Position numbers and translations under genes: made by a program. Shown here one piece after another: positions 35,695 through 44,086 of a stretch of DNA of 54,764 nt (positions are counted from its first letter, which is position 1; every line of letters starts with the position of its first letter). Source of the DNA: Acinetobacter rathckeae (GTDB lineage: Bacteria > Pseudomonadota > Gammaproteobacteria > Pseudomonadales > Moraxellaceae); NCBI RefSeq assembly GCF_015627125.1, contig NZ_VTDO01000011.1:1-54764 (forward strand), given 5' to 3'. The notes beneath the pieces were generated by a model, which saw only the letters and a program-made list of their open reading frames with translations, was not told where the DNA came from and searched no databases.

Positions 35695-38320
35695 TCGTGC
35701 CACGTGCAGTACGGCCAGGTGCAGGCAATGCCTCAAGTGCATTTGAATAACTCGGAATGTAGTACTGATCTGTTAAGTTCTCCACACTAAAGCCAACAGT
35801 CCAGTTCTTATTAATCTTGTAGTCTCCAAACAGATCATAAACGGTGTACTTGTCCCAAATCATCTCACTCATTTTAACCCCTCTCATAGAGCCTCCACTC
35901 AAACTTGCCGTAGAGTGACGAACTTTAGCGCCGAGTTTTAAATTGCTATCAAGAAACTTTAGGCCTAACGTTGCTTTAGCTTCAAAACGTGGAGGCATAT
36001 AGCTTGCACTCCAATCATCACTACCTGGTACAGAATAACATTGGCTAGGTATTGTATTATCGTCATCATCTCGTGATGGATAACAAGCCTTCACCGAATC
36101 AAAATACGTTAACCCAATATTTGAGAACATACGATAATTATCATAGTCTAAAGATAGCTCATACCCTTTAAGCTGTACTTTCTCAATATTATGAAATACA
36201 TAGCTTGCATTATGATCAAACCTATTTTCTCCTAAAGCAGCCCAACTCACACGGGCAATATAATTTTTTGTCAAATTCTCAAACCTAGAAAACTTGATAC
36301 CAAACTTATCATCCTCTGTAATCAAGCCTTGTTTAGTAAAGTTGATACCATATTCTAAATTACGCTGATCTTCAGGACGCAGATTAGGGTCAGACTCTAC
36401 AACGGTACCCATATATAATTCACGAATACTTGGCGTTCTTTTTCCTTTACTCCAACTTGCAAAAACCTGTAATTCATCTGTTGGTTGCATAACCACACTA
36501 AAATTTGGAGAAGTTGTAGTAAACGTATTCTCTTGATTCTGTGGAAGGTTTCCTTGGAAACCTTCAATTAATCGCGTATCTAAATTTTTGGCCATGCTTT
36601 TATTATGCTGTAGACCTGCATTTAATGTTAACCATGGCGTTGCTTGCCAATCTATAGATGTAAATAGTCCAGTATTCGTCTTTTGACCATGTACAAACAT
36701 TCCATAACTTGTATCAACATTATCATCTAATCCAAATATTGTTTTTTCTTTAGAGAAAGATAAACCATATTTCACATTTAAATGACCAACAGGTACAGGA
36801 AGTTTCGAAGTATTAAACAGCTCTGCTCCCATAATATGGCTTTTTATTTTCACCGTAGGAGTATCTATAGTATCTGGCATATCCTCACCACCTTTTACTT
36901 TAGTACCCCATACATTTAATTTAAGATCAAACCAAGGTGTATCTGGGTTCCAAGCATAATTTGCTGTATAATTATTAGCTACTGTCCGTCTCAAAGAACC
37001 TTGGAGTCTAGGACCTGTAAAAAGTCCAGCCGTAGAGCTATAATACCCCGCATTATTCTCATAACTTGAATAGCTAAATGCCAGTGAATGATCTTCTAAA
37101 AATCTCACTCTAGTTTTTATTAATGTACTTTCAGAGTCGATAGATGTATTTGAAACTTCAGCATCTTGAAAATCACGATATATTCCTTTCCACTTCTCGA
37201 TTCCTTTTTTCCCTGATTTATAGTTTCCAGATTCACGTTCAGCATGTGCAACTGTAATATCCCAATTTTCAGTTGGACGCCAAGCCATTGCTACACTGCC
37301 TGAAAGATTATGCTTAGGGATCTTGCCATTAAGACTATACTCACGGCTTGACCATGGGCTAGAACTGACTCCTGTACCTTCTGAGCGGTTAATACACCTT
37401 GTATAAGACTCAGAGACCTGAGTACAGGTACGGCCTGACACAATATTGTTACCTAATGAACCGCGTATACGCACACCCCAATTTTTATTAGGATCTGTAA
37501 TAACATCATCTGCATTTAGTGTTCTTAAAGCAACTACACCGCCAATAACTCCTGCACTATTGGCGCCTGCACTTGGGCCTTTGTTAATATCAATGGCTCC
37601 AATAAGATCAGGATCTATGTAGGTATCGTCACGATTACCAGGGTAGCCTCGATACGTCGAAACACTTTGTTGTGCACCATCAATTAACGTTCTTACACGC
37701 CCTTGTCCTTGTAATCCTCGAATATTAACTTGCAAGCCCGTAGAGTTAGTACTATTTGATGCTGCCACACCTGGCGTATCATTAAACATATCCCCTGTAC
37801 GACTATAAGGAACTCTTTCTAACATTTCATGAGAAACATGCTCTACAGACCCTGGCATTTTATAAACATCAAAAGTAGATACTTCTGTGTCACCACTATT
37901 GCCCAGATTTCCCGTTTGACCCGCAATATTTAATGTACCTGTTGTAATCGTTGTTGCTGATTCAGCATCCGCTACTTTCTTCAAAACAGCATAGCCATTC
38001 TTTGTTTTTTCAACACGATAACTTGTATCAGAAAGTAGTTTATTAAACCCCTGATCTACCTGATACTCCCCTTGTAGCCCTGAGCTTTGCAAAGTGGAAA
38101 GCTCACTTCCATTCATAGCAATCGTAACACCAGCCTGATCTGCAAATTGACTCAAAACATGGCTCAGGCTATCTGAACCTATATTGTAGTTTTTAACATC
38201 TTGTGTGCCCGCAAATGTCGAGCTTGTTGAAAGCATTAATGTAGATACCAATGCAAGATGAATACTCATGACCATCGGCTTTAAATTAAACTTATTTAGT
38301 AAAGGATTTGTTTTCATCAT
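35678..38320 (-). CDS. TonB-dependent heme/iron receptor with STN signalling domain
   Basis: 880 residues. Signal peptide to about residue 38 (MLSTSSTFA). Residues 43-115 form a secretin/TonB short N-terminal (STN) domain (NYNIGSDSLSHVLSQFADQAGVTIAM), which talks to FecR across the periplasm. The plug domain follows (MPGSVEHVSHEMLERVPYSRTGDMFNDTPGVAASNS; VNIRGLQGQGRVRTLIDGAQQ), then a 22-strand barrel ending in aromatic TITFNF. The barrel contains SDPNLRPEDQRNLEYG, like the NPNL motif of heme receptors. Location with FecI, FecR and heme oxygenase supports a heme or hemophore receptor. Confidence 0.9.
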   Translation of the reverse strand: MMKTNPLLNKFNLKPMVMSIHLALVSTLMLSTSSTFAGTQDVKNYNIGSDSLSHVLSQFADQAGVTIAMNGSELSTLQSSGLQGEYQVDQGFNKLLSDTSYRVEKTKNGYAVLKKVADAESATTITTGTLNIAGQTGNLGNSGDTEVSTFDVYKMPGSVEHVSHEMLERVPYSRTGDMFNDTPGVAASNSTNSTGLQVNIRGLQGQGRVRTLIDGAQQSVSTYRGYPGNRDDTYIDPDLIGAIDINKGPSAGANSAGVIGGVVALRTLNADDVITDPNKNWGVRIRGSLGNNIVSGRTCTQVSESYTRCINRSEGTGVSSSPWSSREYSLNGKIPKHNLSGSVAMAWRPTENWDITVAHAERESGNYKSGKKGIEKWKGIYRDFQDAEVSNTSIDSESTLIKTRVRFLEDHSLAFSYSSYENNAGYYSSTAGLFTGPRLQGSLRRTVANNYTANYAWNPDTPWFDLKLNVWGTKVKGGEDMPDTIDTPTVKIKSHIMGAELFNTSKLPVPVGHLNVKYGLSFSKEKTIFGLDDNVDTSYGMFVHGQKTNTGLFTSIDWQATPWLTLNAGLQHNKSMAKNLDTRLIEGFQGNLPQNQENTFTTTSPNFSVVMQPTDELQVFASWSKGKRTPSIRELYMGTVVESDPNLRPEDQRNLEYGINFTKQGLITEDDKFGIKFSRFENLTKNYIARVSWAALGENRFDHNASYVFHNIEKVQLKGYELSLDYDNYRMFSNIGLTYFDSVKACYPSRDDDDNTIPSQCYSVPGSDDWSASYMPPRFEAKATLGLKFLDSNLKLGAKVRHSTASLSGGSMRGVKMSEMIWDKYTVYDLFGDYKINKNWTVGFSVENLTDQYYIPSYSNALEALPAPGRTARGTITFNF

Positions 38321-38412
38321 AAAAGATTCACTACCCAGATCTGCTGTTAAATGTTAAGAACAATTACATCTTTTACAAATAAGTCGTATAAACACACAAA
38401 AAGCGAAATAAT

Positions 38413-38431
38413 AATGCAAATTATTTTCATT
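38413..38431 (-). promoter_or_regulatory. Fur-like box upstream of the receptor gene
   Basis: AATGCAAATTATTTTCATT resembles the 19-base Fur box with NAT repeats, and lies about 95-110 bases upstream of the receptor start, in the gap after the DUF454 gene. Part of it (ATTATTTTCATTAA) recurs at 41371-41384 upstream of fecI. Confidence 0.5.
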
Positions 38432-38457
38432 AATTTTTAAAACACTATACTAAATAG

Positions 38458-38847
38458 TTATTTTTTAGCCCATAGCCATACTTGAAAAGAAAGCATGCAA
38501 AAAATCACCACTAAAACCCATTCAAGGTGAGGAATATAGTACAACATGAGTAATGCACTAACCGTCATACTTACAGCTGACAAAATTTTTGCAGATCTTG
38601 GTAGTGTTTTATGCTCATGCCATTGTTTTAAAATTGGGCCAAACCACCAATGATTCACGAACCATTGATGCATACGCCTAGATCCTTTCGCCGCAAAAAA
38701 TGAAGCCAAAACAAAAAAGTCTACTGTAGGTAGCCCTGGCAAAAACATACCAATAAAACCTAAAACAATACAAACACATGCAAGCGTAAAATAAACCCAA
38801 CGTAGCCAAAATGATTTGGGGTTTTCTTGATCTACAAAAATAGTCAT
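38458..38847 (-). CDS. DUF454 (YbaN family) inner membrane protein
   Basis: 129 residues with three or four membrane helices. It carries the family motif GMFLPGLPTVDFFVLASFFAAKGSRRMHQWFVNHWWFGP near residues 33-71. Proteins of this type sit next to heme oxygenase or heme uptake genes in several Gram-negative bacteria; the molecular role is not known. It lies between hemO and the receptor gene in the same orientation. Confidence 0.85.
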   Translation of the reverse strand: MTIFVDQENPKSFWLRWVYFTLACVCIVLGFIGMFLPGLPTVDFFVLASFFAAKGSRRMHQWFVNHWWFGPILKQWHEHKTLPRSAKILSAVSMTVSALLMLYYIPHLEWVLVVIFCMLSFQVWLWAKK

Positions 38848-38919
38848 AATTTTTTTTGGCTCTTTAGTTAAAAGATTGACCTAGTATTTTTTAATATAAA
38901 GTTCTAACGAATCAACAAT

Positions 38920-39492
38920 TTACTCCAGACTACCTATACATTGTAAAAGTTCACCAAAGTATTCAAATCCTTCTAAAGCCCCTTGGATCACCAAATTTTG
39001 CTGCTCAATACTAAAACTTGCATCATTTAATGCTTGAGTAAACCGCTTCCATACTTTCATACGCCCTTCAGGATAAGCTGCCAAGTTTCTGGCACCTAAA
39101 TTCTCATTGAACCCCAACATCTTTTGTGCTTCTTTGAATAAAAAAGCTGCACCTAATGTTGAACCCTCTGAAACATAAATCCATCCCAATGCTTGCGGGT
39201 AATCAATTTCTTTTAATGAGTAAGGTGTTTGTGGTGTCACTCCCAAATATTTTAAATCTAGCAATGCTAAATCTGATCTCCCTCGCGTATCTAAATCTGG
39301 AATAATGGCCATAACCTTAGGGTTTAAAAATAAGTGTTCAATTTGCTTTTGAAAGTAGTATTGAGACAATGTGAATTGGGTATATTTTTCTTTTGTTGAA
39401 AATACATTAGCAGCATGCATCAATTGATACATGCGCTCATGTTCCGATGCTGTTTCACTTTTTAATCGCAGTGATAGCGTTTCTTTTTGCAC
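38920..39492 (-). CDS. hemO: Biliverdin-producing heme oxygenase
   Basis: 190 residues. It opens heme with oxygen and electrons to give biliverdin, CO and Fe2+ in the cytoplasm, the final step of heme-iron use. The proximal heme ligand is probably His18 in ASEHERM, and the distal-helix region is LGWIYVSEGSTLGAAFLF near residue 100, the bacterial HemO/PigA pattern with conserved Gly residues. Its place downstream of fecI-fecR and upstream of the receptor indicates iron-starvation control. Confidence 0.9.
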   Translation of the reverse strand: MQKETLSLRLKSETASEHERMYQLMHAANVFSTKEKYTQFTLSQYYFQKQIEHLFLNPKVMAIIPDLDTRGRSDLALLDLKYLGVTPQTPYSLKEIDYPQALGWIYVSEGSTLGAAFLFKEAQKMLGFNENLGARNLAAYPEGRMKVWKRFTQALNDASFSIEQQNLVIQGALEGFEYFGELLQCIGSLE

Positions 39493-39584
39493 AAATCTTC
39501 CCCTTTAATTCACAATGAAAGCAAAAAAATCAAATTTGCCTTTTCACTCTAGAGGTCGTACAAAAATTAAAATTACGAAAAAAT

Positions 39585-40589
39585 TTATTCTTTTTTAATA
39601 GAAATAACCTTTTGATCAAGAATATTACTGCTCACAGAAATAGGTAGAGTGTCTTGTAATAATTCAACACCTGAACCATTTAACGGTAAAATTGCAGAAA
39701 CGTTAATATGATGTAGCTCGGTTGGATCATACTTTAATGTATTTTTTTCATAGGTTTGTAAAATATTTAATACTTGGTCTAAAGGCATCAGATCAACTGC
39801 TAATCTTTGCTTTTTCCATGACTCTTCAGCTAAATTTATAGAAAGGTTTTGCACTGAGTATGCACCACTCTCATCTATAATAAGTTGTTGCCCTGCATGT
39901 GCATAAACCTTCTGTTTTTCGCCACCATGCAAATTAAATTCAACCTGAGTTGTTGAGTGAAGCATTGTTAGTATTGTTAAACCATTAAAGTAATGAACAA
40001 TAAAGCGTGTCCCTAATGCTTTAATACTCACTTGATCAGTTTTTACAAAGAAAGGACGTTTACTGTCTTTAGCAACATCGACAAGAATATTACCTGTAAT
40101 TAAATGAATACTTCTTTGATTTTGATCATAATCAATATTAAATAATGTTTTTCCACTCACTTTAATATCAGAGTGATCAGAAAGCTCTTTTTCTGACCAT
40201 ACATTATAAGCATTTTTCTGGTCTGCTAACCAAGCATCTGTTGGGACTACCCACCATAATAACGATACAAGAAAAAAAGTAATGGCTATTGAATATAACC
40301 GTGTTTTCTTAAATAGTTTATTTTCATCGGCTTTTTTAATTGAGTTTTCAATCAATTGATGTGGAATAGGTCTTCGATGACTCTGCCTAAGCTGAGAAAA
40401 CTGATCAACAGTAGATTTAAGTTGATTAAAACAGCATGCATGCTGAGGGTTTTTTTTTAGCCAAACTTGAAACTGTTCATATTCTTCTTGTGTATAATCA
40501 TCACCTAAAACAAGAATCCAATGCGCTGCTTGTTCCATAACATCTGCATGGAATGCTAAGCCTTCTTGATGATCTTGAGTTTGAGCCAT
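39585..40589 (-). CDS. fecR: FecR-family anti-sigma factor
   Basis: 334 residues. The N-terminal DUF4880 region (AAHWILVLGDDYTQEEYEQFQVWLKKNPQHACCFNQL) binds the sigma factor; a single membrane helix spans about residues 100-118 (IAITFFLVSLLWWVV); the periplasmic FecR domain follows (WSEKELSDHSDIKVSGKTLFNIDYDQNQRSIHLITG; FFVKTDQVSIKALGTRFIV). A C-terminal STN-like segment (LPLNGSGVELLQDTLPISV) would contact the receptor. It lies 9 bases after the sigma factor gene. Confidence 0.93.
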   Translation of the reverse strand: MAQTQDHQEGLAFHADVMEQAAHWILVLGDDYTQEEYEQFQVWLKKNPQHACCFNQLKSTVDQFSQLRQSHRRPIPHQLIENSIKKADENKLFKKTRLYSIAITFFLVSLLWWVVPTDAWLADQKNAYNVWSEKELSDHSDIKVSGKTLFNIDYDQNQRSIHLITGNILVDVAKDSKRPFFVKTDQVSIKALGTRFIVHYFNGLTILTMLHSTTQVEFNLHGGEKQKVYAHAGQQLIIDESGAYSVQNLSINLAEESWKKQRLAVDLMPLDQVLNILQTYEKNTLKYDPTELHHINVSAILPLNGSGVELLQDTLPISVSSNILDQKVISIKKE

Positions 40590-40598
40590 AAAATAAGA

Positions 40599-41132
40599 TT
40601 AACAATCTTTTTGAAGACAAAGGTGGCATCTTATCATTGCTTTAACAAGATCATTTTGTATTGTACGGGTTGAAACATTAAATCGCATGGCGATATCACT
40701 TTGCTTCATCCCTTCTAAATAATAGAGTAAAAAACTGATCCTTTGACGCTCAGGCAACTCACTCATTGCCATAGCAACCTGATCTAGTAATTGTAAATTA
40801 CACAAAATATCTTCTGGCGAATGATCAAAGTATTCATTTGCTGATTCCTTTAAGTAATCGCGATATTTTCTTTCAATAATTTCATGGCGAGTTTGATCGA
40901 TAAACAATCTACGTGCTGTAGTAGCTAAATATGCTTTCGGCTCACGAATTAAGTGTGCATTTTTTGAAATAAAAAGTTTTAAAAACGTTTCTTGAACTAG
41001 ATCATCTAGATGTACATTTGACTTTAGACTTTTGAATAGCCAATGACTCAACCATTGATAGTTTTCTTTATATATCTTTATGAATACTTGTCGCTCTTCA
41101 TTTTCTTCGATATGTAAGGATGAATCTTTCAT
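40599..41132 (-). CDS. fecI: ECF RNA polymerase sigma factor, FecI type
   Basis: 177 residues. Region 2 contains DLVQETFLKLFI and AYLATTARRLFIDQTRHE, and region 4 contains LPERQRISFLLYYLEGMKQSDIAMRFNVSTRTIQNDLVKAM, a helix-turn-helix for -35 recognition. It would direct transcription of the heme uptake cluster when the receptor signals through FecR. A Fur-like box lies 45-63 bases upstream. Confidence 0.93.
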   Translation of the reverse strand: MKDSSLHIEENEERQVFIKIYKENYQWLSHWLFKSLKSNVHLDDLVQETFLKLFISKNAHLIREPKAYLATTARRLFIDQTRHEIIERKYRDYLKESANEYFDHSPEDILCNLQLLDQVAMAMSELPERQRISFLLYYLEGMKQSDIAMRFNVSTRTIQNDLVKAMIRCHLCLQKDC

Positions 41133-41176
41133 ATGGCTATATGTTTAAGAGTTTTATATTGTGAAAATAATACCAC

Positions 41177-41195
41177 AAATGATAATTATTTGCAT
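41177..41195 (-). promoter_or_regulatory. Fur-like box upstream of fecI
   Basis: AAATGATAATTATTTGCAT matches the core of the Fur consensus (ATGATAAT-ATT) well and lies 45-63 bases upstream of the fecI start. It would repress the sigma factor gene when iron is plentiful. Confidence 0.62.
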
Positions 41196-41378
41196 TTAAA
41201 ATCAAGTAACGAAGTTAAAATGAATTTAAGCAACTTATACTAAATAGCAGGTAAACCCCTATTTTTAGCTTTGGTCAATTAAAGCTATACTATTTAAAGA
41301 CTCTCTAACATCATGATGAATGTTGGATTTAAATATGCTATGTCATATTATTATTGATAAAAATACTCATATTATTTT

Positions 41379-41418
41379 CATTAAACTTACTGCAATATTG
41401 CATACAATAAGTTTAATG
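41379..41418. repeat. Nested palindrome between fecI and the small His-rich protein gene
   Basis: CATTAAACTTA (41379-41389) and TAAGTTTAATG (41408-41418) are perfect 11-base arms. Between them TGCAATATTGCA (41391-41402) is a perfect 12-base palindrome. There is no T-run beyond the arms, so an operator is as likely as a terminator. Confidence 0.55.
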
Positions 41419-41493
41419 TCACTGTTACACCAATAATAAGAAATTTGACTTAGTAGAATGAATTTATTACAAAATCATTTTTCTAATTACTCT

Positions 41494-41724
41494 TTAGTTC
41501 TTACCGTGGTCATGGCCACTATGATTCATACCATCATGGCCCATCGGCATACTGGCCATAGGGTCAGATGCACCATCCCCCGCCCATGTTTTAGCATATT
41601 TATTCACTGTACGTGTGTCATGTTGTACAGAAATAAATAAAAAGCCTAAAAATAGTACTGCAAGAAATACAGTAATACCTACACCAATCCAGCCTTTATG
41701 GCCACTTTTCTTTTCGTTACTCAT
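41494..41724 (-). CDS. Small membrane protein with His/Met-rich tail
   Basis: 76 residues, not recognised. One membrane helix at about residues 12-32 (WIGVGITVFLAVLFLGFLFIS), then a soluble segment and a tail SMPMGHDGMNHSGHDHGKN rich in Met and His, which suggests binding of copper or another soft or borderline metal. The cytoplasmic N terminus is basic, so the tail should face the periplasm. It starts 24 bases after the malic enzyme stop and is likely co-transcribed with it. No function is assigned. Confidence 0.75.
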   Translation of the reverse strand: MSNEKKSGHKGWIGVGITVFLAVLFLGFLFISVQHDTRTVNKYAKTWAGDGASDPMASMPMGHDGMNHSGHDHGKN

Positions 41725-41748
41725 TTAACTATCCTATACATGCATTAA

Positions 41749-43446
41749 TTAAAATGGGACACGTTTGTATTGACGATACTCAGGTGTCCAAAAATTATCT
41801 TGAATATTTTTTGTCAAAATTTCATCAGAGATCGCAGGAGCAACCCCAGCAGCAATCGCTGCTTTGGCCACATCAAAAGCAATCTTACGAGAGACATCTT
41901 TAATCAGTTTCACATCAGGCAGTAAGTCACCATGCGTATCATGTAATAACGGTGAGCAATCTGCTAAAGCATTACTTGAAGCCATTAACATGCTGTCTGT
42001 AACACGTGTTGCACCCGATGCAATCACCCCCAAACCAATACCAGGGAAAATATACGAGTTATTACACTGTGCAATAGTGTAAAGCTGTCCCTGATAATTA
42101 ACAGGTGCAAATGGGCTACCTGTTGCAATGAGAGCACGGCCTTCAGTCCACTGAATTAAGTCAGCAGGCACAGCTTCTGCACGTGATGTTGGGTTAGATA
42201 ATGGGAAAATAATCGGGCGTGAACAATGCATGCCCATGGTACGTACAATTTCTTCAGTAAACAGGCCAGGTTGTCCAGATACACCTATCAATACGGTTGG
42301 TTTGGCATGCTTCACAACATCAAGTAAAGAAATGATATCTGTTGGGTTCACCCATGCTTCGACCACATCTGCTTTTTGTGCCAGTTTCTTTTGGAAATCG
42401 AGCACATTTGGCTGGTTATCGGTAATTAAACCAAAGCGGTCAACCATAAACACACGAGCACGAGCTTGTTCATCTGTTAAGCCCTCGGCCACCATTTGTG
42501 CCACAATTTGCTCAGCAATCCCACAACCTGCCGACCCTGCACCTAAAAATGCAATGGTTTGGTCTTTGAGTGATTTACCCGCAGCACGACTGGCCGCAAT
42601 TAAGCTCCCCACAGAAACTGCTGCTGTACCTTGAATATCATCATTAAAACAGCAAATTTGGTCACGGTATTTGTTTAGTAATGGCAAGGCATTTTTCTGT
42701 GCAAAGTCTTCAAACTGAATGAGGGCTTTTGGCCAACGACGACGTGCGCTACGAATGACTTCATCAACAAAATCATAGTACTCATCACCCGAAATACGAG
42801 GCTGACGCCAGCCCATATAAATGGGGTCATTGAGTAATTGTTGATTATTTGTACCCACATCAATGGTAATTGGTAAGGTATAGGCAGGGCTAATACCACC
42901 ACATGCGGTATATAAAGACAGCTTACCAATTGGAATACCCATACCACCAATACCTTGGTCTCCTAAACCTAAGATACGCTCACCATCAGTAATCACAATC
43001 ACTTTAACGTTTTTACGATTCACATTTTGTAAGATGTCATCCACATGGTGACGGTCTGGATATGAAATAAATACACCACGATGACGGCGATAAATATCAG
43101 AAAAACGCTGACACGCCTCACCCACCGTAGGAGTATAAATAATGGGCAACATTTCAGCTAAATGGTCTTGAAGCACTCTAAAAAATAGCGTTTCATTGGT
43201 GTCTTGAATATTTCTTAAATAGATGTGCTTGTTAATATCGCTATTAAACGCACTATATTGTTGGTACGCACGTTGGCTTTGTTCTTCAATAGTTTCTACA
43301 ACGTGAGGAATTAAACCATGTAAATTGAAGCGTGTACGTTCATCTTCACCAAATGCAGAACCCTTATTGAGTAAAGGTAACTCAAGCAATGAATTTCCCG
43401 CATAAGGAATATAAAGCGGACGTTTCTGCGATAAATCTACACTCAT
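41749..43446 (-). CDS. maeA: NAD-dependent malic enzyme
   Basis: 565 residues, the length of SfcA/MaeA. It decarboxylates malate to pyruvate with NAD+. Motifs: [28 protein letters not shown] near residue 105, [27 protein letters not shown] near 160 (active-site Lys), [16 protein letters not shown] near 270 (metal Asp) and [15 protein letters not shown] near 303 (NAD Rossmann). Preference for NAD+ is inferred from similarity to MaeA. Confidence 0.95.
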   Translation of the reverse strand: MSVDLSQKRPLYIPYAGNSLLELPLLNKGSAFGEDERTRFNLHGLIPHVVETIEEQSQRAYQQYSAFNSDINKHIYLRNIQDTNETLFFRVLQDHLAEMLPIIYTPTVGEACQRFSDIYRRHRGVFISYPDRHHVDDILQNVNRKNVKVIVITDGERILGLGDQGIGGMGIPIGKLSLYTACGGISPAYTLPITIDVGTNNQQLLNDPIYMGWRQPRISGDEYYDFVDEVIRSARRRWPKALIQFEDFAQKNALPLLNKYRDQICCFNDDIQGTAAVSVGSLIAASRAAGKSLKDQTIAFLGAGSAGCGIAEQIVAQMVAEGLTDEQARARVFMVDRFGLITDNQPNVLDFQKKLAQKADVVEAWVNPTDIISLLDVVKHAKPTVLIGVSGQPGLFTEEIVRTMGMHCSRPIIFPLSNPTSRAEAVPADLIQWTEGRALIATGSPFAPVNYQGQLYTIAQCNNSYIFPGIGLGVIASGATRVTDSMLMASSNALADCSPLLHDTHGDLLPDVKLIKDVSRKIAFDVAKAAIAAGVAPAISDEILTKNIQDNFWTPEYRQYKRVPF

Positions 43447-43561
43447 AACTTTCTCTCAGAGGTTGGCTAAAATACATTGTGACTGTGTTATTTATGACTA
43501 AACAGGCCACCTGACATGTTTTTAGACAAAAATAGGTTTGCTCATTGTAACACCACCAAAC

Positions 43562-43600
43562 AAAAAAAATGCCCTTAAATCATACAAATCATTTAAGAGC
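43562..43600 (-). terminator. Intrinsic terminator after the L31 gene
   Basis: On the minus strand GCTCTTAAAT, a 10-base loop and ATTTAAGGGC form a 10-base stem (with G-T pairs) followed by A and eight T residues. It lies 30-70 bases after the rpmE2 stop. Confidence 0.75.
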
Positions 43601-43630
43601 AAAACATATGAACCGTTTAAATCAAGTCTT

Positions 43631-43891
43631 TTAATTTGCTTTCTTTTTCGCAAAACGCGCAAATTTACGATTAAAGTTAGCGACACGACCATCACTGCTG
43701 GCTTGACGCATTTCACCTGTATAAAACGGGTGTGATGCACTTGAAATATCTAAAGTGACATAAGGGTATTCTACCCCTTCATACACTTTTTTCTGGCTTG
43801 GTTTCATGGTTGAACCAATCAGAAAATAAACGTCTGCATTGGTGTCATGGAACAATACTTTTTGGTATTGCGGGTGAATATTTTCTCTCAT
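43631..43891 (-). CDS. rpmE2: 50S ribosomal protein L31 type B
   Basis: 86 residues from the ATG giving [20 protein letters not shown], which has AGGA eight bases upstream and matches the family start; the ATG two codons earlier is too close to the ribosome site. It lacks the four Cys of zinc-binding L31 (type A), so it is the zinc-free paralogue, with type-B motifs [24 protein letters not shown]. Such paralogues can replace zinc-bound L31 and save zinc. Confidence 0.95.
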   Translation of the reverse strand: MRENIHPQYQKVLFHDTNADVYFLIGSTMKPSQKKVYEGVEYPYVTLDISSASHPFYTGEMRQASSDGRVANFNRKFARFAKKKAN

Positions 43892-43917
43892 GGCCATTGT
43901 CCTAAATTCAATTCTAT

Positions 43918-43932
43918 TGTTACTTTATAACA
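43918..43932 (-). promoter_or_regulatory. Possible Zur-like operator upstream of rpmE2
   Basis: TGTTACTTTATAACA has TGTTA/TAACA arms like the gamma-proteobacterial Zur box core, 27 bases upstream of the L31 start. Five-base arms in AT-rich DNA are weak evidence; the gene identity (zinc-free L31) makes it plausible. Confidence 0.33.
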
Positions 43933-44086
43933 TAACACTAATGAAATATTTCGCATTTGTCAATCTGAACTCTGCTGTATTCATCATCTAGGCAAAAATT
44001 ACACCAAAGTGCCATAAATCGTTTCCCCCAAGTGACGCTAAATTTGCTATATTTAGCATTTTTATGCCACAGCTTTTTTAATTAAT

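Larger units (their letters stand above)
41133..41493. other. Intergenic control region upstream of fecI
   Basis: This 361-base stretch has no gene. It contains a Fur-like box (41177-41195), a second copy of ATTATTTTCATTAA, and a nested palindrome (41379-41418). The rest is AT-rich. Confidence 0.5.

Noticed and set aside
42230..42634. 134-residue plus-strand frame inside the malic enzyme gene
   Set aside because: Antisense shadow of a conserved enzyme gene.
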